DNA of 11,926 nucleotides, taken from assembly GCA_016764035.1 (NCBI GenBank), contig JAESSQ010000081.1:1-11926 (forward strand). The letters run 5' to 3'. The stretch comes from Gammaproteobacteria bacterium. Lineage in GTDB: Bacteria > Pseudomonadota > Gammaproteobacteria > SZUA-229. Made by a program: the position numbers and the translations under genes. The notes under the pieces were generated by a model. That model saw only the letters and a program-made list of their open reading frames with translations. It searched no databases and was not told the origin of the DNA. Shown here in pieces: positions 1 through 6,913 of the stretch; position 1 is the stretch's first letter; each line of letters starts with the position of its first letter.

Positions 1-53
1 AACCAAAAACCAAAAACCAAAAACCAAAAACCAAAAACCAAAAACCAAAAAAA
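1..53. repeat. Heptanucleotide tandem repeat, seven CCAAAAA units
   Basis: CCAAAAA is repeated seven times without error, with units starting at 3, 10, 17, 24, 31, 38 and 45. The tract runs off the left edge of the window, so its full length is unknown. It ends only about six bases before the nhaD start codon, where a ribosome binding site would normally lie, and no Shine-Dalgarno sequence is visible there. The nhaD frame has no stop codon back to position 1, so the tract could be 5' untranslated DNA or coding. Seven is not a multiple of three, so unit gain or loss would shift any reading frame through it. Confidence 0.95.
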
Positions 54-58
54 CTATT

Positions 59-1528
59 ATGAAAATTCAAAATCTACAGATGAAACAATTTCTCGTATTT
101 ATGTTGGGTATATTAGCGACGCTTATTTCGGTTGATGCCATAGCAGCTGGAGATGTGGCTCAACAAGCGGCTAAACATTTGGATCTAACTAATCATTGGG
201 TAGGTTTTTTATCGATTGGTGTATTTGTCGTGGCGTATTTTTTTGTTATGGCTGAAGAATTTACGCACCTACGTAAATCTAAACCGGTCATTCTTGGTGC
301 CGGTATTATCTGGGGTGTTATTGGTTGGTTCTATGCCAGTAACGGTTTAACCCATGAGGCAGAAGCTGCTGTGCGTCATAATTTGCTGGAATATGCGGAG
401 TTGATGCTCTTCCTTTTGGTAGCGATGACATACATCAATGCAATGGAAGAAAGGCGAGTATTCGATGCGCTGCGAGCATGGTTGGTGCGAAGTGGTTTTG
501 GTTTTCGTGCGCTGTTCTGGATAACGGGTATTTTAGCATTTTTCATATCGCCTATCGCCGATAACCTGACTACCGCACTTTTGATGTGCGCTGTGGTATT
601 AGCCGTTGGCGGTGATAATAGTCGCTTCGTTTCGGTTGCCTGTGTCAATATTGTGGTTGCAGCAAATGCTGGTGGTGCATTTTCACCGTTCGGCGACATC
701 ACCACTTTGATGGTCTGGCAAAAAGGTATCGTTGAATTTTGGACATTTTTTGCCTTGTTTGTACCTTCGGTAGTCAACTATCTGTTGCCAGCAGCAATTA
801 TGCATTCTGCGGTACCCGATGTTAAGCCGGATGCGGCTGGCGGAGAGCAGGTGATAATGCAACGGGGTGCAAAACGAATTGTCTTTTTATTCCTTGCAAC
901 GATAACTACCGCGGTTTGCTTCCATAACTTTTTCCATTTACCACCAGTAATAGGTATGTTAACCGGTCTTAGTTACCTGCAATTGTTTGGATATTTCCTT
1001 AAGAAAACAGCTCACCTTGATCACAAAGGGAAACCCGATAATGTTGAACATGATGGCCAGATGGGTTCGGCTGTTGCCTTTGATGTGTTTTCACCGGTAG
1101 CAAAAGCGGAATGGGACACCCTGTTTTTCTTCTACGGTGTGGTGCTTTGTGTGGGTGGTTTAGGTTTTATTGGATACCTGAGCATGGTTTCGGAGCTTAT
1201 GTATACCGGTTGGGGTGCGACCAATGCCAATATTGCCGTTGGTGTGTTGTCTGCTGTCGTCGATAACATTCCGGTGATGTTTGCCGTATTAACCATGAAT
1301 CCTGATATGTCGACCGGGCAGTGGTTATTGGTAACGCTGACGGCAGGTGTTGGTGGTTCGCTACTTTCTGTTGGTTCGGCTGCGGGTGTGGCGTTGATGG
1401 GGCAGGCGCGTGGAAAATATACATTCTTTGGTCATCTCAAGTGGACGCCAGCGATTGCTGTTGGTTATATCGCTAGTATCTATGTTCACCTGTGGATTAA
1501 CAGCGCTTACTTTACTGGTGGCGTGTAG
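59..1528 (+). CDS. nhaD: NhaD-type Na+/H+ antiporter
   Basis: This is an inner-membrane sodium/proton antiporter of the NhaD family (ion transporter superfamily), which exports Na+ (and Li+ in studied members) in exchange for protons. The 489-residue length suits the family. The first 30 residues form a hydrophobic segment ending IAA and may be a cleaved signal peptide; the rest is mostly membrane helices. Conserved polar motifs within helices are visible: ADNLTTALL (about 167-175), SPFGD (209-213) and VDNIPVMF (401-408), followed by a glycine/serine-rich stretch GGSLLSVGSAAG (432-443). The start at 59 lacks a Shine-Dalgarno sequence and follows the heptamer repeat. A second Met at residue 8 (position 80) would still leave a good signal-like segment. 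The gene converges on the oxygenase gene with only 9 bp between the stops, and no clear terminator hairpin lies there. Confidence 0.93.
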   Translation: MKIQNLQMKQFLVFMLGILATLISVDAIAAGDVAQQAAKHLDLTNHWVGFLSIGVFVVAYFFVMAEEFTHLRKSKPVILGAGIIWGVIGWFYASNGLTHEAEAAVRHNLLEYAELMLFLLVAMTYINAMEERRVFDALRAWLVRSGFGFRALFWITGILAFFISPIADNLTTALLMCAVVLAVGGDNSRFVSVACVNIVVAANAGGAFSPFGDITTLMVWQKGIVEFWTFFALFVPSVVNYLLPAAIMHSAVPDVKPDAAGGEQVIMQRGAKRIVFLFLATITTAVCFHNFFHLPPVIGMLTGLSYLQLFGYFLKKTAHLDHKGKPDNVEHDGQMGSAVAFDVFSPVAKAEWDTLFFFYGVVLCVGGLGFIGYLSMVSELMYTGWGATNANIAVGVLSAVVDNIPVMFAVLTMNPDMSTGQWLLVTLTAGVGGSLLSVGSAAGVALMGQARGKYTFFGHLKWTPAIAVGYIASIYVHLWINSAYFTGGV

Positions 1529-1537
1529 TTTCACCAC

Positions 1538-2128
1538 TTAGGCAAACACTACCCAGGTCGTTGCGATGTATTTAACACCTTGCTCCAGTGTTACTCCTCG
1601 GTGTTCATGCGTCCAGAATGGCGGGAACAGGCATAATTTTCCGACTTCTGGTTTTACTTTGATGTTCTGAAAAGAGAACTCGGTTTCACCGCCGGGTCCT
1701 GCGACATCATTTAAATACCAGATGGCGACCAGTTGACGGTTTGCGAATTCGTGACTGCCGCCATCGATATGCCAGTGGTAAAACTCACCCGGATCAGTAC
1801 GTTGTATGGCATAACCATTATCTTTAAATGTGCCTTTAAAAAAAGGGTAACGCTCGCGAAATTCGTTTATCGCCTGGCCGAGTGAACGAAACAGTTCCTG
1901 ATCGAGATCTTGCCAGTTTTCTTTACCGCTGGTTACCAGATCAGTCGAACGTTTTATACGCTGCTCTTCACTAGCGCCTTGACCAATTCGACCCTGATAC
2001 TGGTTTTCTGTATCACTTTCAAAGCGGCGAATCATCTCCTGACAAATATCAAAAGGCAGTGCGTTTTGTTTTTCGAAGATAAACGTATTGGCTTTTATCT
2101 CGATGATTGATTGACGTTTAGTATCCAT
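1538..2128 (-). CDS. 2OG-Fe(II) dioxygenase, prolyl-4-hydroxylase-like
   Basis: This is a single-domain 2-oxoglutarate- and Fe(II)-dependent oxygenase of 196 residues, probably cytoplasmic because no signal peptide is seen. The jelly-roll core shows the HxD iron motif in FYHWHIDGG (H120, D122), then WYLNDVAGPGGETEF (137-151), typical of the prolyl-4-hydroxylase-like branch. The distal histidine is in THEHRG (H176 preferred over H174), and the 2OG-binding basic residue is probably K187 in GVKYIATTW. All key residues are present, so the enzyme should be active. Substrate is not predictable: family members hydroxylate proteins, amino acids or small molecules. It is divergent from the 2209 gene and convergent with nhaD. 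There is no strong ribosome binding site before the ATG at 2128. Confidence 0.87.
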   Translation of the reverse strand: MDTKRQSIIEIKANTFIFEKQNALPFDICQEMIRRFESDTENQYQGRIGQGASEEQRIKRSTDLVTSGKENWQDLDQELFRSLGQAINEFRERYPFFKGTFKDNGYAIQRTDPGEFYHWHIDGGSHEFANRQLVAIWYLNDVAGPGGETEFSFQNIKVKPEVGKLCLFPPFWTHEHRGVTLEQGVKYIATTWVVFA

Positions 2129-2142
2129 TTGGGAGCGTAGTT

Positions 2143-2172
2143 TTGGCAGGTTGCTATCCAGTATACTATCCT
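2143..2172 (+). promoter_or_regulatory. Candidate sigma70-type promoter for the 2209 gene
   Basis: In the 80-bp gap between the divergent genes, TTGGCA (2143-2148) is followed after 18 bp by TATCCT (2167-2172), with an overlapping TATACT at 2162-2167 at a shorter spacing. Position and rough match to -35/-10 boxes suggest a promoter driving the rightward gene. This is a match by eye only. Confidence 0.3.
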
Positions 2173-2208
2173 AGTCAAGGCAGTTTATATGTACCCATTG
2201 AGGTTATT

Positions 2209-2769
2209 GTGAAGATCCGAATCAAGAACAAATGGAATGATAAAAACAAAATACGTACGCCAGAGGAAACAGGCAGTGTACTGAGTTTTAATTTCTGGAA
2301 GGTGGCCAGTGCCAATGTTATGCATATGGAAAACGAAGGCTTTCAGACCGATACGCATTTCCAGCGCTTAGATGTGATAGCTGAATTTACCGCATTTCTG
2401 GTGCATGTTGTGGATCGTATAGTTTCATCTAAAGACTATACGGTAGAAAACCGTCAAGCACTAATTACGGGTTTAGCATTAAACCTGGCAAAAACTATGC
2501 ACGATAATCGCCGCGATGTTTCCACCGATAAAGAAACAGACTTTCGTGCTGAATATGTAGCGTTAATGAACGAGCGTATGAATGAATACAGCACCTTTAC
2601 CTTTGAGGAAAATAAACAACCTGGGTTTCAGATGCGTCGTCGTGTCGGTGAGCATGTGCGCGACGTAATGGGTGAAAAAGATAACAAGTGGATTCCTGAT
2701 CAGGTGATGGATATTGAAATCCCTGATGCGATGAAAGCCTTTAAACGTATTACACGTGGTGTACTTTAA
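2209..2769 (+). CDS. Hypothetical protein, 186 residues, unrecognised family
   Basis: I do not recognise this protein. It is soluble-looking, charged and probably mostly helical, with no signal peptide, membrane span or obvious catalytic motif. Notable stretches are SFNFWKVASANVMHMENE (about 26-43), a hydrophobic helix FTAFLVHVVDRIV (60-72), and a basic patch QMRRRVGEH (131-139). The open frame extends upstream to a TTG at 2143, but a GTG at 2209 is the better start: GAGG (2200-2203) sits 5 bp upstream, and the extra upstream residues would be read from the divergent promoter region. It converges on the 64-residue gene with a 29-bp gap. That gap holds a weak imperfect hairpin (2770-2788) with no U-run. 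Good coding character and a well-placed ribosome binding site make it a real gene; its function is unknown. Confidence 0.75.
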   Translation: MKIRIKNKWNDKNKIRTPEETGSVLSFNFWKVASANVMHMENEGFQTDTHFQRLDVIAEFTAFLVHVVDRIVSSKDYTVENRQALITGLALNLAKTMHDNRRDVSTDKETDFRAEYVALMNERMNEYSTFTFEENKQPGFQMRRRVGEHVRDVMGEKDNKWIPDQVMDIEIPDAMKAFKRITRGVL

Positions 2770-2798
2770 ACCAGAAATTCTGTTGGTCAATAACGGGT

Positions 2799-2993
2799 TT
2801 ATTTTGCCCAGTTGCTGAAGTTATCAGTATTTTTTTCCTTACCGTCTTCGTAACCTGCTTCATAAGCTTCGGTGACTCGTTGTTCTTCACGTGGTGGGTT
2901 TAATACATAGCCACCTTCCCAACCGATGATGTATTCTGGATCAACACCGGCTTCTTCCATTTTTGTTACTGCATTGTAATATTCTTGATTCAT
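2799..2993 (-). CDS. Small acidic hypothetical protein, 64 residues
   Basis: This 64-residue protein is rich in Glu, Tyr and Gly, with EEAGVDPEYIIGWEGGYV (about 13-30) and AYEAGYEDGKEKN (43-55). The GYEDG-type ending is common in small conserved proteobacterial proteins, but I cannot name the family. It has no signal peptide or membrane segment. The start is supported by GAGG 8 bases upstream of the ATG on the minus strand. The gene stands alone: a gene-free stretch lies upstream and the 2209 gene converges from the other side. Function is unknown; a small binding or regulatory protein is only a guess. Confidence 0.7.
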   Translation of the reverse strand: MNQEYYNAVTKMEEAGVDPEYIIGWEGGYVLNPPREEQRVTEAYEAGYEDGKEKNTDNFSNWAK

Positions 2994-3052
2994 CTTGGTA
3001 TCCTCATGCTCGACCAGACTCTTACTATGGAGCCGCTTTTTCTTGAGTTAAA

Positions 3053-3058
3053 ATTATA
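3053..3058 (-). promoter_or_regulatory. Candidate -10 box for the 64-residue protein gene
   Basis: Read on the minus strand this is a perfect TATAAT, about 60 bases upstream of the 2993 start codon, giving a plausible leader of roughly 50 bases. The -35 region 17 bp further upstream (TTCCAA) is poor, so the call is tentative. Confidence 0.3.
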
Positions 3059-3210
3059 CCGAGGGTGTGTTGAATTTGGAATGCACAGCGACTATCTCTT
3101 TAGAGAGGGAAGGGTAAGTATTATGGAGTATTTATCACGATAACCGTGTTTTTAACCTTTCTAAGATGGCACTATCAGTGGATATAGGTATTTGTCGGCC
3201 ATTGCTCCTC

Positions 3211-3254
3211 GGTAACCGCTCCTGCGTTACCCTAATAAGTTACATCCATGTAAC
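3211..3254. repeat. Two adjacent small hairpins sharing the GTTAC stem sequence
   Basis: GGTAAC (3211-3216) and GTTACC (3226-3231) form a perfect 6-bp stem around a 9-nt loop containing GCTCCTGC. Seven bases later GTTACAT (3239-3245) and ATGTAAC (3248-3254) form a perfect 7-bp stem around CC. Because both stems use GTAAC/GTTAC, the first and last arms could also pair with the other hairpin's arms. The arrangement resembles small dispersed intergenic palindromes of gammaproteobacteria more than a terminator, because no U-run follows. Confidence 0.6.
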
Positions 3255-3361
3255 GATGCATTGCCCTATTACCGTACTTCTTGTACATATTGGTATATGC
3301 GTAAAATGCATGCGTGATAAACTCGGTGCCTCGTACGAATCATCAAAATATTAGAGTAATT

Positions 3362-3838
3362 ATGACTGAAAACACCACAAATAAAGAGCGTAATGAAAAC
3401 ATCGTCATCGATGATACCAGTACCAGTTTTGCTAGCGGTATCGCCGCCTTCGAAACAAAAAACTTTAAACAGTCCCTACAGTTTTTAGCACCCCTTGCAG
3501 ACCAGGGTGATGCTGAATCGCAGCACCGTTGCGCCATCATGTATCAAAATGGCCTGGGTGTTGTTATTAATGAAGCCAGGGCCGTAGAATATATGCGTGC
3601 TGCAGCCGAGCAGGGCCATCCGGTGGCACAGCATGGCCTCGGTTTTATGTACATGGAAGGTGAATGCGTAGAAAAAGATGCACAGCAAGCTGTGAAATGG
3701 TTCAGCAAAGCAGGTGAGCAGGGTTTGGTCGGCTCGCTAACAACGTTAGCCATGATGTATAAGGAAGGTAATGGCATTGAAAAAAATCCGGAAGAAGCTA
3801 AGCGGTTATTTAAACTGGCTGGCTTCGATGATATGTAA
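3362..3838 (+). CDS. Sel1-like repeat (SLR) protein
   Basis: This protein of 158 residues has a polar N-terminus (1-20), then an N-terminal helical pair FETKNFKQSLQFLAPLADQG, then about three Sel1-like repeats at roughly 51-86, 87-121 and 122-156. Signature pieces are MYQNGLGV, YMRAAAEQG, LGFMYMEGE, WFSKAGEQG and MMYKEGNGIEKN. SLR proteins are TPR-like alpha-solenoids that act as adaptors holding protein complexes together. No signal peptide is seen, so it should be cytoplasmic. The ATG at 3362 is chosen because the frame extending upstream to 3314 reads into non-coding-looking sequence; the ribosome binding site is weak. It lies 51 bp upstream of the AAA+ gene on the same strand and may be cotranscribed with it. 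The partner protein is unknown. Confidence 0.87.
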   Translation: MTENTTNKERNENIVIDDTSTSFASGIAAFETKNFKQSLQFLAPLADQGDAESQHRCAIMYQNGLGVVINEARAVEYMRAAAEQGHPVAQHGLGFMYMEGECVEKDAQQAVKWFSKAGEQGLVGSLTTLAMMYKEGNGIEKNPEEAKRLFKLAGFDDM

Positions 3839-3889
3839 CTTTACGTGATTTAGAAAATTAACCATAAATAATATATAGATATAATAGTT

Positions 3890-4930
3890 ATGCGTCCTGC
3901 ACATTTATTAACTGTCGTAGAAAAAGAATACAAGAGCACGCAAAGTGGTCACCATACACCTGTCATGTTGTGGGGTGCGCCGGGCGTTGGCAAATCACAG
4001 ATGGTGGCGCGGGTTGCTGAAAAGCAAAACACACCGTTGATCGATATCCGTCTATCACAAATGGAACCGAGTGATTTGCGCGGAATTCCTTTTAAGGTTG
4101 GTGATACTGTGGAATGGGCAGTGCCAGCTATGTTGCCGAATGCTGACCGACATGGCGAGAATGGTATTTTGTTTCTGGATGAAATCACCTCTGCGCCACC
4201 GAGTGTGTCGGCGGCTGCGTATCAGTTAATACTCGATCGAAAATTAGGTGAGTACGAAGTGCCTGCAGGCTGGGCAATAATTGCTGCCGGTAACAGGCAG
4301 GGCGATCGCGGCGTAACCTACAGCATGCCAGCACCACTGGCCAATCGTTTCTCGCATTATGAAGTGGATATCAATCTCGATGATTGGGTAGCCTGGGCAT
4401 ACGCTCATAATATCGATGAACGTGTTATTGCGTTTTTACGTTTCAGGCAAGATTTATTGTTTGAATTTGATGCCTCACAGAACCCTGTGGCTTTTCCTTC
4501 ACCACGTTCATGGGAATTCGCACACCGAGCGTTGCATAAGTTTGAAGATCACCCTGAATTATTTTCAGGCGCTTTGCAGGCCTGCGTCGGTAAAGCTGCT
4601 GGTATAGAGTTAGCGGCGTTTATTGCCAGTCTCGATCAAATGCCCAATCTCGATGCCATCATCAACGGTGATGATGTCGATGCACCTAAGGAGATCGATT
4701 TGCAATATGCGGTAGCGACGGCATTGGTCGGCCGTGCTATTCGAGCGAAAGATACGGCAGATGCGATGAAAGTGCATGGCAACATTTTGCGTTACGCCAA
4801 TCGTTTTCCACAACGTGAAATGGGCGTGATGATGGTGTCAGACATGCATCGTGCGATAGGGCAGGATATTTTTACCGTACCGGAATTTGCCAGCTGGGCA
4901 GAGAAGATTGCTGATTTGATGTTGTATTAA
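3890..4930 (+). CDS. MoxR-type AAA+ ATPase
   Basis: This 346-residue AAA+ ATPase belongs to the MoxR group (AAA_5-like). Walker A is GAPGVGKS (29-36), Walker B is GILFLDE (92-98), sensor 1 is AAGN (132-135) and the arginine region is ANRF (151-154). SDLRGIPF (61-68) and VEWAVPAMLP (74-83) are typical of MoxR-family loops before Walker B. The C-terminal third should be the helical lid plus an extension. MoxR ATPases form hexameric rings and, with a VWA-domain partner, remodel or activate client proteins, as in NorQ/NorD and CbbQ/CbbO. The cognate VWA gene lies downstream at 5433, separated by a GxxExxY element. It may belong to the subgroup that includes Pseudomonas PA2707, but that is inference. 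No Shine-Dalgarno sequence is visible; TATAAT at 3880-3885 ends 4 bp before the ATG, so a leaderless transcript is possible. Confidence 0.9.
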   Translation: MRPAHLLTVVEKEYKSTQSGHHTPVMLWGAPGVGKSQMVARVAEKQNTPLIDIRLSQMEPSDLRGIPFKVGDTVEWAVPAMLPNADRHGENGILFLDEITSAPPSVSAAAYQLILDRKLGEYEVPAGWAIIAAGNRQGDRGVTYSMPAPLANRFSHYEVDINLDDWVAWAYAHNIDERVIAFLRFRQDLLFEFDASQNPVAFPSPRSWEFAHRALHKFEDHPELFSGALQACVGKAAGIELAAFIASLDQMPNLDAIINGDDVDAPKEIDLQYAVATALVGRAIRAKDTADAMKVHGNILRYANRFPQREMGVMMVSDMHRAIGQDIFTVPEFASWAEKIADLMLY

Positions 4931-4941
4931 TTATAAAAGAA

Positions 4942-5415
4942 AACCGCAGAGGCGCGGAGGCGCTGAGACATAAATGGTAAATGCATAGGAGGTGCATGTG
5001 GAATTAAATGATATAACGGAAAATATTATTGGTGCTGCGATTGAGGTTCACAGAACACTCGGTGCCGGATTGCTTGAATCGATTTATGAGGAATGTTTAT
5101 GTTATGAGCTTGCCTCACGAGGGATAAGTTTTGATAAACAATATGCTGTTTCACTCTTATATAAAAAGGTCGCATTGAATGCTAGCTATAAGATTGACCT
5201 GTTTGTTGAGGAGGCAGTTGTCGTTGAATTAAAAACAGTTGAAAAAATATTACCTATTCATGAAGCGCAAATATTAACGTATATGAAATTGGTTGAATCA
5301 TCCGTTGGTTTATTGATCAATTTTAATGTGCCATATCTGCGACAGGGCATTAAACGAAAAGTGTTAAATTTTAAAGAATAAAATAATCACTCTGCGCCTC
5401 CGCGTCTCGGCGGTT
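4942..5415. mobile_element. Inverted-repeat element A carrying a GxxExxY gene
   Basis: Two 26-bp arms in inverted orientation (4942-4967 and 5390-5415) match at 23 of 26 positions. Each begins AACCGC at its outer end and continues as CGCnGAGR octamers. The 422-bp interior is almost filled by one gene (4998-5381), whose stop lies 8 bp before the right arm. The same arms recur in two shorter elements downstream. No flanking target duplication is evident, and no transposase is present. I infer a mobile or formerly mobile unit because gene and arms form one compact cassette and relatives occur nearby. GxxExxY genes next to such repeats occur in other bacterial genomes, to my recollection, but the mechanism is not known to me. 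Confidence 0.75.
4998..5381 (+). CDS. GxxExxY protein, PD-(D/E)XK nuclease superfamily
   Basis: This 127-residue protein carries the family signature GAGLLESIY (G24, E27, Y30) after the usual N-terminal helix ITENIIGAAIEVHRTLG. The nuclease-fold residues follow: D67 in YKIDLFV, then E77 and K79 in VELKT (the ExK motif), and QILTY (91-95), which matches the QxxxY helix seen in RecB/Cas4-type nucleases. The catalytic set is therefore intact. Two GTG codons compete: 4992 overlaps the strong AGGAGG (4987-4992), whereas 4998 lies 5 bases after it, so 4998 is preferred. The biological role of the family is unresolved. The gene sits inside the inverted-repeat element and interrupts the ATPase/VWA gene pair, so it is probably a passenger of the element and not a part of that system. 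Its ribosome binding site is stronger than those of its neighbours. Confidence 0.9.
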   Translation: MELNDITENIIGAAIEVHRTLGAGLLESIYEECLCYELASRGISFDKQYAVSLLYKKVALNASYKIDLFVEEAVVVELKTVEKILPIHEAQILTYMKLVESSVGLLINFNVPYLRQGIKRKVLNFKE

Positions 5416-5432
5416 CAAGTTTTTAAAGAGAT

Positions 5433-6704
5433 ATGAACAATTACCCAGACGTTGAAAAAAAACTCGCCACCGCCAGAACACGTCTAATTCTTGACAAGCC
5501 GTTTCTTGGTGCATTGGTGTTACGTCTGCCGATGGTGGCTGGTGACCCCAAATGGTGTGAGAGCACTTTCAGTGACGGTAAAACGTTTTACTATAACCAC
5601 GATTACATTGACGCCCTGGATCTTGAACAAACCCAGTTTGCACTGTCGCATGAAGCGTTACACTGTGCGCTTTCGCATTTTCACCGTCGCGGCCACCGGG
5701 TGAAGATGCGCTGGGATTTAGCCTGTGATTATGCGGTGAATCCTTTGCTGATTAATGATGGTTTGAAACCTACGCCTGACGCCATGCATCTTCGTGAATA
5801 TGAAGGTATGACGGCTGAAGAGATTTATCCCTGTCTTGAGGATAATGATAACAGTGGTGAGCGCGACCTGGAAAACGAAAAAGAATCAGAAGACGCGAAT
5901 GATAAAGGCCAGCAATCAAACAAAGAAAGTTCCGACGGCGGTCAAAAAAACGAAAACAGACGTGACAGTCAAAATGACTCACCTAGTGAAGCCCAGGGCG
6001 AGCAGGATAAAGTTCAGAATGATGTGGGCGAGGGTGGGCCTGCGTCACAACCTGTAGCAATGTCACCGCAGCAAGAGGATGAATTAAGCCTGCAATGGGA
6101 GCAACGATTAGCCGGCGCGGCACAGCAGGCATTACAATCCGGTAAGTTGGAAGGTGATATGGCGAGGATGGTCGACCATCTGTTACAACCAAAATTACCC
6201 TGGCGTATGTTACTGGCAAGGTATATGTCAGCAACAGCGCGTGAAGATTATAGCTATACCCGGCCTTCTTCACGGCGCGGCGACCCCGCGGTTTACCCTG
6301 GTATGCGCAGTTACGAGACCAATATAGTCGTTGCTATCGACACCAGTGGTTCGATAGGTGAGGAAGAGATAAAAGAGTTTATCTCAGAGGTTGATGCAAT
6401 AAAAAGTCAGGTCCGTGCCAGCGTTACGTTGCTCACCTGTGACTCGACATTAAGTTATGGTTGCCCATGGAGATTTGAAGCGTGGGATCAATTTATATTT
6501 GATATCGAATTACGTGGCGGTGGCGGCACAGATTTTAGACCGGTATTTGAATGGCTGGAAACGCAGGATCAGGCCCCCGACTTACTGGTGTATTTTACCG
6601 ATGCTGAAGGTGTTTTCCCGGATGTCGAACCGTATTATCCTGTTACCTGGTTAGTGAAAGGTAAGTCGAAAGTGCCATTTGGTGTGCGGGTGCAATTGAA
6701 CTAA
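5433..6704 (+). CDS. Metallopeptidase-like/VWA fusion protein (DUF2201 type)
   Basis: This 423-residue protein has three parts. The N-terminal region (about 1-135) holds LSHEALHCALSH with a zinc-type HExxH (H73, E74, H77) and RWDLACDYAVNPLL (93-106), matching the putative metallopeptidase domain that precedes DUF2201 VWA-like domains. Residues about 136-215 are a polar, acidic low-complexity linker. The C-terminal region (about 295-423) is a von Willebrand A fold with a complete MIDAS: DTSGS (303-307), T366 in GGGGTDF, and D390 in YFTDAEG. It should bind Mg2+ and dock to a partner, most likely the MoxR ATPase encoded upstream. Whether the HExxH site cleaves peptides is untested to my knowledge. 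No signal peptide is seen, so it is probably cytoplasmic. Inverted-repeat arms lie 17 bp before the start and 6 bp after the stop; the ribosome binding site is weak (AAAGAG). Confidence 0.87.
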   Translation: MNNYPDVEKKLATARTRLILDKPFLGALVLRLPMVAGDPKWCESTFSDGKTFYYNHDYIDALDLEQTQFALSHEALHCALSHFHRRGHRVKMRWDLACDYAVNPLLINDGLKPTPDAMHLREYEGMTAEEIYPCLEDNDNSGERDLENEKESEDANDKGQQSNKESSDGGQKNENRRDSQNDSPSEAQGEQDKVQNDVGEGGPASQPVAMSPQQEDELSLQWEQRLAGAAQQALQSGKLEGDMARMVDHLLQPKLPWRMLLARYMSATAREDYSYTRPSSRRGDPAVYPGMRSYETNIVVAIDTSGSIGEEEIKEFISEVDAIKSQVRASVTLLTCDSTLSYGCPWRFEAWDQFIFDIELRGGGGTDFRPVFEWLETQDQAPDLLVYFTDAEGVFPDVEPYYPVTWLVKGKSKVPFGVRVQLN

Positions 6705-6710
6705 AAACTT

Positions 6711-6890
6711 TGAACCGCAGAGACGCTGAGGCGCAGAGATGATTTTTTGGGTGAGACTTAGCATTGTTGATCTTTTTGTTTAACTTATCCATGTGACTAA
6801 AAATTACATAACAATATAGGTATGGTTTTGAAACGTATAAGTAACCAAACAACAGAAAACTTCTCTGCGCCTCAGCGTCTCTGCGGTGCA
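6711..6890. repeat. Inverted-repeat element B, non-coding interior
   Basis: Arms 6711-6738 and 6863-6890 are inverted copies matching at 27 of 28 positions, of the same type as element A (outer TGAACCGC, then CGCnGAGR octamers). The 124-bp interior is AT-rich with no gene; a minus-strand frame across it merely translates the repeat. It looks like an internally deleted or MITE-like relative of element A. It fills the gap between the VWA gene and the DsrS-like gene, and its right arm ends 23 bp before the latter's start codon. A transcript could form a very stable stem, which may affect message processing or the relative yield of the downstream protein. Confidence 0.85.
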
Positions 6891-6913
6891 TTTTTTTGCG
6901 ATGTATTTTTTAA

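Larger units (their letters stand above)
2994..3361. other. Gene-free stretch of 368 bp
   Basis: No convincing gene is seen. A 62-codon plus-strand frame (3166-3354) lacks a ribosome binding site and recognisable sequence. The stretch should hold the leader and promoter of the 64-residue gene (left) and of the Sel1-repeat gene (right). A weak candidate for the latter is TTGTAC (3281-3286) and TAAAAT (3302-3307), but the 15-bp spacing is short. A pair of small hairpins lies at 3211-3254. Confidence 0.6.

Noticed and set aside
2143..2155. Sigma54-like -24/-12 promoter (TTGGCA with TTGC)
   Set aside because: The GG and GC elements are about 4 bp too close for a sigma54 promoter.
2143..2208. N-terminal extension of the 186-residue protein from a TTG
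   Set aside because: The GTG at 2209 has a proper GAGG at 5 bp, and the upstream part coincides with the divergent promoter region.
2770..2788. Hairpin between the convergent 186- and 64-residue genes as a terminator
   Set aside because: The stem is short with a two-base bulge and no U-run on either side; the support is too weak.
3166..3354. 62-codon plus-strand open frame in the gene-free stretch
   Set aside because: It has no ribosome binding site and a Cys/Ile-rich composition unlike its neighbours, and it spans the paired hairpins.
4942..6890. CRISPR-like array from the recurring GC-rich repeats
   Set aside because: The repeats are in inverted pairs at irregular distances and surround genes or unequal spacers, with no regular repeat-spacer pattern and no cas genes.
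6643..6891. Minus-strand open frame of 82 codons containing CASASLRF
   Set aside because: It is a translation of the inverted-repeat arms and spacer of element B plus the end of the VWA gene; such frames are a common artefact of these repeats.
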